Origin: Thaumarchaeota archaeon SCGC AAA007-O23
Lineage (GTDB): Archaea; Thermoproteota; Nitrososphaeria; Nitrososphaerales; Nitrosopumilaceae
DNA: 12,116 nucleotides
Direction of reading: 5' to 3'
Assembly (NCBI GenBank): GCA_000402075.1
Contig: ARWO01000023.1
Span: forward strand, 1 to 12,116
Part shown: positions 1 to 5,164 of the stretch, in pieces
How the letters are laid out: each line of letters starts with the position of its first letter
Numbering within the stretch: the stretch's first letter is position 1
Program-made: the position numbers and the translations under genes
The notes under the pieces: model-generated
Database searches by the model: none
Told to the model about the DNA's origin: nothing
Seen by the model: the letters and a program-made list of their open reading frames with translations, nothing else

Positions 1-409
1 CTTTAAATCCTGAATCAACAAATATTTCATAAATATTTGATGTTAGAAAAATTTTCTCATAATTATTGTTTTGTAGAATCTGTTCAACAACTTTAATTTT
101 TGGGATTATATTCATTAAAAACCCACGTAATTCATTTCTATCAATTAAATTTACCAAGTTAATGTCATGAAATCTTAATACCGATTCATTAAATTCTTCA
201 ATTTTTTTTAAACATCTATTACTAAAATCGAATATTTCTCTTCTATCTAAATCCGTAATGTAATCATCAATTAATTTATGATGAATATTTCTATCTGATA
301 ATTTTTTATGAGACTCGTAATCAAAAGTAATAAATTCTGAAAAATTTTTTTTAACAAGATTGGTTAATTCTTCTTCTTTAATCCCTTCTAAAATATATAA
401 TTCAGTCAT
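1..409 (-). CDS. Unrecognised protein, N-terminal part only (runs off left edge)
   Basis: I do not recognise this gene. Reading leftward from an ATG at 407-409, the frame stays open for 136 codons to the window edge, so only the N-terminus is present. The start reads MTELYILEGIKEEEL. The visible part is rich in Lys, Glu, Asp, Asn and Ile and shows no signal peptide, membrane segment or nucleotide-binding motif. The segment around residues 30-50 (acidic-aromatic DYESH, then LSDRNIHHKLIDDY) resembles, from memory only, N-termini of uncharacterised proteins in surface-carbohydrate clusters. It lies 28 nt downstream of the cupin gene on the same strand, so co-transcription is likely. By context a glycan-related role is possible, but nothing in the visible sequence proves one. 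That it is a real coding region is fairly certain; its function is not. Confidence 0.7.
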   Translation of the reverse strand, partial: MTELYILEGIKEEELTNLVKKNFSEFITFDYESHKKLSDRNIHHKLIDDYITDLDRREIFDFSNRCLKKIEEFNESVLRFHDINLVNLIDRNELRGFLMNIIPKIKVVEQILQNNNYEKIFLTSNIYEIFVDSGFK

Positions 410-437
410 AAAAAATCAGTATAATTTGGTTTAGAAG

Positions 438-890
438 TTATGTTTTCAATCTTTTCCAATCATAGTCATCAAAAGTAATATTCTTCATTTCATTATCATT
501 AGGTTTCCAAGATACATCTGCAAGTGTCAAAACATGTGCTATTTCATTTCCTGAATTTAAATGAGCAGAAGCAATGTTTTTTGGAATATGAATTAATGTT
601 GGCTCATCAGAATTTGTTTCTATTTCGTGATATTTGCCATTTTTATCTTTTACAATAAATGTAACACTACCATAAATACATGAAAAATAGCTATTACGTT
701 TTGTGTGTATGTGAGGCCCTTTTACCTGACCAGGAAAAACAGAACTTACGTACACCATTTTAGGTTCATGCGAAATTATTTTATCCCAATCACGCCAAAT
801 TACCGTTAATTCTCCATTAACATGATCATCCAGAATATCCTTGGTAGGATGTTTTTCTAGTTTTATTACCAAAAAATCTTTGTCTGCCAT
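438..890 (-). CDS. Cupin sugar-nucleotide isomerase/epimerase (RmlC/FdtA-like)
   Basis: Single-domain cupin of 150 residues, probably acting on a dTDP-4-keto-6-deoxy sugar in the cytoplasm. The frame extends upstream to an ATG at 956. I prefer the ATG at 890 because the extra 22 residues are a hydrophobic, unconserved-looking stretch, while MADKDF gives the usual family length. The first cupin motif is KGPHIHTKR (about residues 58-65), matching RGLH of RmlC and the H-x-H-x-K of FdtA/QdtA ketoisomerases. G74 lies in the turn after it, and the second motif IPKNIASAH ends at H110. The tail WKPNDNEM followed by FDDYDW resembles the RmlC C-terminus, but the Tyr expected in the RmlC active site is not evident. 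It is divergent from rmlB/rmlA, the pathway that would supply its substrate. 3,5-epimerase and 3,4-ketoisomerase activities are both possible. Confidence 0.75.
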   Translation of the reverse strand: MADKDFLVIKLEKHPTKDILDDHVNGELTVIWRDWDKIISHEPKMVYVSSVFPGQVKGPHIHTKRNSYFSCIYGSVTFIVKDKNGKYHEIETNSDEPTLIHIPKNIASAHLNSGNEIAHVLTLADVSWKPNDNEMKNITFDDYDWKRLKT

Positions 891-951
891 GAATTTTTTT
901 TCAATTATATTAAGCAATAAAAGTTTGGCATAAAAAATACTAGATAATAGC

Positions 952-969
952 ATCAATCAAGTATCAATC
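952..969. repeat. Tandem 7-bp direct repeat upstream of rmlB
   Basis: ATCAATC occurs twice (952-958 and 963-969), 11 bp start to start, which is about one helical turn. The second copy ends about 6 nt before the TATA-like box of rmlB, in the divergent region shared with the cupin gene. The arrangement would suit an activator or repressor binding one face of DNA. Short repeats also arise by chance in AT-rich DNA. Confidence 0.3.
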
Positions 970-974
970 GTAAC

Positions 975-988
975 AATATTTTATTAAT
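975..988 (+). promoter_or_regulatory. Putative TATA box for rmlB-rmlA
   Basis: The AT-only stretch AATATTTTATTAAT is centred about 30 nt before the rmlB ATG at 1011. That fits an archaeal TATA box with transcription starting at or just before the start codon. No good Shine-Dalgarno sequence precedes the ATG, which also suits a leaderless or short-leader transcript. The call is positional. Confidence 0.4.
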
Positions 989-1010
989 AAAGAAAAAAAG
1001 TGGTTTTGAT

Positions 1011-1997
1011 ATGAAACTTTTGGTTACTGGAGGACTTGGTTTTATTGGTAGTAATTTTATCACAAAAATATTAGACGAAAAAAGTGATTTTGAAGTAATT
1101 AACGTTGATGCACAATTACATGGTGCAGATAAAAGGAATTTGTCAGGAATTGAAAATAATGAAAATTATGAATTTGTAAACGGCAACATTACAAATAAAA
1201 GATTAATGGAAGAATTAATATCAAAATGTGATGCAGTGGTAAATTTTGCTGCAGAATCTTTTGTTGATAGAAGTATAAATGATGCAAATCCATTCTTGGT
1301 GTCTAACATAAGAGGCACATTTACAATTCTTGATATTATTACAAAACAAAAAAAACGAATGATCCAGATATCAACTGATGAGGTTTTTGGGAGTTTACCT
1401 AAAGGTAGTGCTGATGAACAAACAAAATTTAATCCTTCAAGTCCCTATGCTGCAACAAAAGCTGCTGCTGAACTACTGATAAACTCTTTTTCTATTACAC
1501 ACAATTCTGACGTTGTGATTACTAGATGTACAAATAACTATGGACCAAGACAATTCCCAGAGAAATTAATTCCAAAAACAATCATACTAGCAAAGCAAGA
1601 AAGAAGTATTCCGATTTATGGAAACGGCAAAAATTTGCGTGATTGGATATTTGTTGATGAACATTGCGATGCAGTTTATGAAATATTGATCAATGGAAAA
1701 GCAGGTCAAGCATACAATATTTCTGCTAATAATGAGATTAGCAATGTGCAAATTGTGCATAAAATTTTAGAAATAATGGGTAAATCTAATGATTTAATTG
1801 AATTCGTGGAGGATAGACCTGGACATGATCAAAGATATAGTCTAGATTCATCAAAAATTAAAAATGAATTTGGATGGTCAACTAAAATTAATTTTGGAGA
1901 AGGTATAAGAAAAACAATCGAATGGTATGAAAAAAACTTTAGCTATTATGAATCAATTTCAAATGAAATTCTAAAATCCACTCCATGGAAAAATTAG
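1011..1997 (+). CDS. rmlB: dTDP-glucose 4,6-dehydratase
   Basis: Extended short-chain dehydrogenase that converts dTDP-glucose to dTDP-4-keto-6-deoxyglucose using bound NAD+, the committed step to dTDP-rhamnose and related deoxysugars. The 328 residues are a normal length. Visible motifs are the Rossmann loop GGLGFIGSN (7-15), AAESFVDRS (80-88), the catalytic STDEVFG (121-127) carrying the Thr-Asp-Glu of true 4,6-dehydratases, YAATK (Y146, K150), RCTNNYGPRQFPEKLIP (172-188), YGNGKNLRDW (203-212) and RPGHDQRY (269-276). The combination of TDE, RCTNNYGP and RPGHDxRY is diagnostic for RmlB rather than for a generic epimerase. rmlA follows after 29 nt, so substrate supply and this step are co-transcribed. 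No rmlD-like reductase is recognisable in the window, so the final sugar is unknown. Confidence 0.95.
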   Translation: MKLLVTGGLGFIGSNFITKILDEKSDFEVINVDAQLHGADKRNLSGIENNENYEFVNGNITNKRLMEELISKCDAVVNFAAESFVDRSINDANPFLVSNIRGTFTILDIITKQKKRMIQISTDEVFGSLPKGSADEQTKFNPSSPYAATKAAAELLINSFSITHNSDVVITRCTNNYGPRQFPEKLIPKTIILAKQERSIPIYGNGKNLRDWIFVDEHCDAVYEILINGKAGQAYNISANNEISNVQIVHKILEIMGKSNDLIEFVEDRPGHDQRYSLDSSKIKNEFGWSTKINFGEGIRKTIEWYEKNFSYYESISNEILKSTPWKN

Positions 1998-2009
1998 ACT
2001 TAATTTAAT

Positions 2010-2015
2010 GGAGGA
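2010..2015 (+). promoter_or_regulatory. Shine-Dalgarno site of rmlA
   Basis: GGAGGA is the strongest Shine-Dalgarno-like site in the window. Six bases separate GGAGG from the TTG at 2021 and twelve separate it from the ATG at 2027. Spacing favours the TTG, while homology and codon preference favour the ATG. The two products differ by only two residues. Confidence 0.6.
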
Positions 2016-2026
2016 AGATTTTGCTT

Positions 2027-3061
2027 ATGAAAGGAATTATTCTACATGGAGGACATGGAACTAGATTACGACCGTTAACCCATACTGGTCCAAAACAACT
2101 ACTTCCCATTGCAAATAAGCCAATGTCACAATATTGTATCGAGTCAATACGTGAAGCTGGAATTACAGATATTGCTATTATCATAGGAGGATTAGGCTCA
2201 AACAAAGTCAAAGAATATTATGGAAACGGAGAAAATTTTGGTGTAAATCTTACGTATATTGAACAGGACTATCCTAGAGGAATTGCACATGCAATTAGAT
2301 TATGCAAGAAATTTGTCAATAATGAAAAATTTCTTGTTTTTCTAGGAGATAATATTATACAAAAGCCCATTACAGATTTTGTAGAGAATTTTAACAAATC
2401 AGATTATGATGCTACGGTTTTGTTATGTGAAGTAAATAACCCGAGCAGATTTGGAATTGCAGATGTTGAAAATGAAAAGATTGTAAAAATCACAGAAAAA
2501 CCAAAAAAATATACATCAAATCTAGCAGTGACTGGCATTTACTTGTTAACACCATTAATTTTTGAAGTCATAGATAATCTGAAACCATCTTGGCGGAATG
2601 AATTAGAGATAACAGATGCGTTAGATAATTTATTAAAACAAAATGACAATATTGGTTACGAAACAATAACGGACTACTGGAAAGATACTGGTACTCCAGA
2701 GGATATTTTAAATGCAAATAGACAGGTGCTAGAGCATATTTGTGGGACAGCAGACAGTATTGTTGATGAATCAAGTGTGATTTTTGATGACATGCACTTG
2801 AGACGTTTCTGCATAATTGGCAAAAATTGTAAGATTGACGAATCTGCTTCGATTGGTCCTAATGTAAGCATAGGTGATAATACAATAATATCAGCTGATG
2901 TTGTTATAGAAAATTCCATAATAATGTCTGATTGTAAAATAGATGGTGGTTTAAACATCAAGGATAGCATCGTTTCAGCAAACTGCCATCTACATGGTAA
3001 TAATAAAGATAAAACTAAGAAAATTTTCTTGCTTGGAGAAGGGACGAAAATTACTTTGTAA
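2027..3061 (+). CDS. rmlA: Glucose-1-phosphate thymidylyltransferase, long form
   Basis: Nucleotidyltransferase that couples glucose-1-phosphate and dTTP to dTDP-glucose and pyrophosphate, feeding RmlB. The 344 residues comprise an N-terminal Rossmann-like catalytic domain (about 1-235) and a C-terminal left-handed beta-helix of hexapeptide repeats (about 245-344). This is the 'long form' common in archaea and in some antibiotic clusters. Visible motifs are the nucleotide loop GGHGTRLRPLT (8-18) with K23, the metal-binding LGDN (106-109), EKPK (157-160) and YWKDTGTPED (217-226). The usual LAGG is LHGG here. Start: homologues begin MKGIIL, so I use the ATG at 2027; an in-frame TTG at 2021 has better spacing to the GGAGGA site. 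A role as UTP-glucose-1-phosphate uridylyltransferase is less likely given the adjacent rmlB. Confidence 0.92.
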   Translation: MKGIILHGGHGTRLRPLTHTGPKQLLPIANKPMSQYCIESIREAGITDIAIIIGGLGSNKVKEYYGNGENFGVNLTYIEQDYPRGIAHAIRLCKKFVNNEKFLVFLGDNIIQKPITDFVENFNKSDYDATVLLCEVNNPSRFGIADVENEKIVKITEKPKKYTSNLAVTGIYLLTPLIFEVIDNLKPSWRNELEITDALDNLLKQNDNIGYETITDYWKDTGTPEDILNANRQVLEHICGTADSIVDESSVIFDDMHLRRFCIIGKNCKIDESASIGPNVSIGDNTIISADVVIENSIIMSDCKIDGGLNIKDSIVSANCHLHGNNKDKTKKIFLLGEGTKITL

Positions 3062-3082
3062 GAAGAATTTTTGATTAGTAAG

Positions 3083-3093
3083 AGTAAATATCC
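3083..3093 (+). promoter_or_regulatory. Possible TATA box for the GT2 gene
   Basis: AGTAAATATCC lies 21-31 nt before the ATG at 3114, a suitable place for an archaeal TATA box. The GT2 gene follows rmlA after 52 nt, so it may have its own promoter or be read through from rmlA. The match is weak and many such stretches exist here by chance. Confidence 0.25.
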
Positions 3094-3113
3094 AAGTGAA
3101 AAATATTTGAAAC

Positions 3114-4157
3114 ATGAATGAAAATCCGTTAGTTAGCGTAATAGTATTGAACTATAATGCAGGAGAGTTATTACTAAATTGTATAGAGTCTGTCAAAAAA
3201 TCAGCATACAAAAACTTGGAGATTATTGTGGTTGATAATATTTCAACTGATAAAAGTCAAAAAATATGCAAAGAAAAACATCCAGACATAAAATTGATTC
3301 AAAATGATGAAAATTTTGGATACTGCGAAGGAAATAATATTGGAATTAGAGAAGCGGAAGGAGATTATATTATAATTCTTAATCCTGATACAATTGTAGA
3401 ATCTAATTGGATTGAAGAGTTAATTTCTGCATATAATAAATTTGGAGAGGGATTATACCAACCAAAAATTCTTTCATTAGACAAAACAGAGATTTTGCAA
3501 AGTACTGGTAATATGTTACATATTTTTGGCTTTGGATTTGCAAGGGATAAGGGCAAAAATGATAATCTTGTAAAAACAGATATTGAAAAGATAGGTTATG
3601 CTTCTGGTACATGTCTTTTTACTTCAAAAGAAGTTTTAGATAAAATAGGATTGTTAGACTCTTTTCTATTTTTGTATCATGATGATTTGGATTTGGGATG
3701 GAGAGCTGCTCAGATGGGTATTGGTTCATTCTATGTTCCTAATTCTGTAATTTATCATGCAGAAAGTTATGCACTAAAATGGAGTGCTAAAAAATTCTAT
3801 TGGTTAGAAAGAAATAGAAAATACTGTCTTCTAACTCACTATTCTAAAAAAACATATGCAAAAATGTTACCGCCGTTATTGCTAATTGATTTTTTTGTTT
3901 GGTTTTTTTATTTATCAAAGGGATTTGTTGGTTCAAAAATAAAAGCAGATCTTGACATATTACGAAACAAAAAATCAATAGAAAAAAAATACCAAGAACT
4001 TGAAAGTAAGAAGATCGTACCTGACAAGGAATTGATTAAACAATTTCCTGATGAGATATTTGTTCCTGTAGACGTTACAGAAGGTTCTGTAAATTTACGC
4101 TTTAATTCTATTTTATCATGGTTAAGTAAGAGGGCTAAAAAATCTATCTTATCTTAA
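3114..4157 (+). CDS. GT2-family glycosyltransferase (rhamnosyltransferase-like)
   Basis: Inverting GT-A glycosyltransferase that probably adds a sugar to a lipid-linked glycan on the inner face of the membrane. Of 347 residues, the catalytic domain covers about 1-245. It shows VSVIVLNYN (7-15), VVDNISTD (39-46), the metal/nucleotide motif LNPDT (89-93, in place of a strict DXD), ASGTC (163-167) and the acceptor-site block HDDLDLGWR (189-197) with H215 in the segment after it. This arrangement matches WbbL-like rhamnosyltransferases. A hydrophobic segment (about 252-270, PPLLLIDFFVWFFYLSKG) probably anchors it to the membrane, followed by a Lys-rich tail. Position after rmlA suggests that it uses the dTDP-sugar made upstream, but donor specificity cannot be read from sequence. 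It ends 13 nt from the convergent acpS gene. Confidence 0.88.
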   Translation: MNENPLVSVIVLNYNAGELLLNCIESVKKSAYKNLEIIVVDNISTDKSQKICKEKHPDIKLIQNDENFGYCEGNNIGIREAEGDYIIILNPDTIVESNWIEELISAYNKFGEGLYQPKILSLDKTEILQSTGNMLHIFGFGFARDKGKNDNLVKTDIEKIGYASGTCLFTSKEVLDKIGLLDSFLFLYHDDLDLGWRAAQMGIGSFYVPNSVIYHAESYALKWSAKKFYWLERNRKYCLLTHYSKKTYAKMLPPLLLIDFFVWFFYLSKGFVGSKIKADLDILRNKKSIEKKYQELESKKIVPDKELIKQFPDEIFVPVDVTEGSVNLRFNSILSWLSKRAKKSILS

Positions 4158-4181
4158 AGTAATTTTCTTATCATATTTTTT
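4158..4181 (+). terminator. Possible oligo-T terminator at the convergent GT2/acpS junction
   Basis: After the GT2 stop, the plus strand reads through T-rich runs, including AATTTTC and a six-T run at about 4176-4181. Archaeal RNA polymerase terminates at such tracts without needing a hairpin. The minus strand has a matching six-T run at about 4137-4142 inside the end of the GT2 gene, which could stop the acpS transcript. Evidence is composition only. Confidence 0.3.
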
Positions 4182-4524
4182 CTGCAATAATAATTCCAAT
4201 TGCAAATTCTTTTTCATGCGAAACTGACACTAAAAAATTATATTTTTTTTCCAATGAATTTTTGAGCCTAATTCTTGGTTTTCTATTTACATATACAATT
4301 TCTATGTCACGAGGCCCAATTTTTTCTGGAATTGATTTTATTACTGATTCTTTAATTGCAAATTTGGCAGCAAAATGCTCATATGGCGACTTAAATTTTG
4401 TACAATATTTTATTTCAGACTCGGATAGAATTTTTCTATAAAAATTTAAATTTTTCTGGAATTTTTTTTTTCTGAATCTGTTAATGTTTACAATATCAAC
4501 ACCAATTCCAATTTTTTTAGCCAA
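4171..4524 (-). CDS. acpS: Holo-ACP synthase (4'-phosphopantetheinyl transferase)
   Basis: Moves the 4'-phosphopantetheine arm of coenzyme A onto the conserved Ser of an acyl carrier protein. The 117 residues match the short trimeric AcpS class. Visible motifs are GIGVDIVNINRF (6-17) with the Mg-binding D10, FAIKESVIKS (55-64) equivalent to FAAKEAxxKA with the second Mg ligand E59 and K63, PRDIEIVY (71-78), and the C-terminal VSHEKEFAIG (101-110). The upstream FAAK (51-54) is not the motif itself: aligned with bacterial AcpS it occupies the preceding helical turn, so the active site is intact. It is last in the four-gene minus block, 9 nt after the VOC gene. Its obvious substrate is the ACP encoded two genes upstream. 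AcpS is uncommon in archaea, so this dedicated copy suggests acquisition together with its ACP. Confidence 0.9.
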   Translation of the reverse strand: MAKKIGIGVDIVNINRFRKKKFQKNLNFYRKILSESEIKYCTKFKSPYEHFAAKFAIKESVIKSIPEKIGPRDIEIVYVNRKPRIRLKNSLEKKYNFLVSVSHEKEFAIGIIIAEKI

Positions 4525-4533
4525 TGTTTTTCA

Positions 4534-4947
4534 CTATTTAGTTTCTACAAGTTCAATTAAATTACAATTAGTATTTTTCATATTTAGTAACAGAAAAGCA
4601 ATCAACCTATCATCAAAACCTTTTACTGGCTCAACTATTATACGAGCACCGTTTTTTACCATTTTTTCTACTTCCTTCTGAATGTCATCTACTTCAAAAC
4701 AAATATGATGAAATCCGCCACCACCAGCTGTGAATGCTGAAATAGGAGAATTTTCTTCTGCTGGTTCAATCAATTCAATAAATACATTATTTGTTTTTAG
4801 AAAACATACATTAACTTTTTGTGAACCCACTAAAGTTGGAACAGTAGTTGATTCAAAATTTAAAAATTTGGTTAGTTCTCCAAGTGATTCTTGGATGTTT
4901 TTCACTACTATGCCTATATGATGTAGTTTCAATCTAAACAACACCAT
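4534..4947 (-). CDS. VOC-superfamily protein, methylmalonyl-CoA-epimerase-like
   Basis: Metal-dependent vicinal-oxygen-chelate protein of 137 residues built from two beta-alpha-beta-beta-beta modules. It shows LHHIGIVVKNI (8-18), IELIEPAEENSPI (57-69), FHHICFEVDDI (79-89) and NLIELVE (129-135). Likely metal ligands are H10, E58, H81 and E132. The layout follows methylmalonyl-CoA epimerases, but the usual HPKxxxGvLiEL block before the last ligand is replaced by LLLNMKNTNCNLIEL, so the substrate may differ. The start codon lies inside the ACP gene: ATG at 4947 overlaps it by 14 nt, while an in-frame TTG at 4932 would avoid the overlap. Sitting between ACP and acpS, it may epimerise or isomerise an acyl group on the ACP. 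This is an inference; the family also includes lyases and dioxygenases. Confidence 0.8.
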   Translation of the reverse strand: MVLFRLKLHHIGIVVKNIQESLGELTKFLNFESTTVPTLVGSQKVNVCFLKTNNVFIELIEPAEENSPISAFTAGGGGFHHICFEVDDIQKEVEKMVKNGARIIVEPVKGFDDRLIAFLLLNMKNTNCNLIELVETK

Positions 4948-5164
4948 GATTTTTTAGATGTCTTTTAATGTCTTTCACGTTTTTAACATCAATTATTTCT
5001 GATACTGAGAATTTAATATTGAAATTACTTTCAAGTTCATCAACCAAAATTAATACATTAAATGAATCCCAAGATTCAATTGTTTCTGGACTAGATTCAT
5101 CATTTATTTCTGATATCGGAACGGAAAATACTTTCGAAATAATATTATAAAGTTTTTCAGACAT
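4934..5164 (-). CDS. Acyl carrier protein
   Basis: Small acidic helical carrier of 76 residues, the normal length of a free-standing ACP. The phosphopantetheine site is WDSFNVLILVDELE (32-45) with S34 as the attachment residue; the common DSL is DSF here. Helix I (about 2-14), the loop with EINDESSPE (19-27), helix II (34-48) and helix IV (about 62-72) are all recognisable. Its ATG overlaps the fkbH-like stop by one base (TAATG), which suggests translational coupling and a matched amount of the two proteins. FkbH-family enzymes work with such discrete ACPs. ACPs are rare in archaea, which make lipids from isoprenoids, so a role in fatty acid synthesis is unlikely. Carrying a glyceryl or derived hydroxyacyl unit fits the neighbours best. 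Confidence 0.88.
   Translation of the reverse strand: MSEKLYNIISKVFSVPISEINDESSPETIESWDSFNVLILVDELESNFNIKFSVSEIIDVKNVKDIKRHLKNHGVV

Noticed and set aside
891..956. N-terminal 22-residue extension of the cupin starting at ATG 956.
   Set aside because: The extension is hydrophobic and unlike the family N-terminus; starting at 890 gives a typical length and places an AT-rich TATA-like stretch (about 915-923) at the right distance.
4354..4372. Possible loss of the Mg-binding Glu in AcpS (FAAKF in place of FAAKE).
   Set aside because: Shifting the alignment by four residues gives FAIKESVIKS, which matches FAAKEAxxKA fully; the preceding FAAK corresponds to the turn before the motif in bacterial AcpS. 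The active site is intact.
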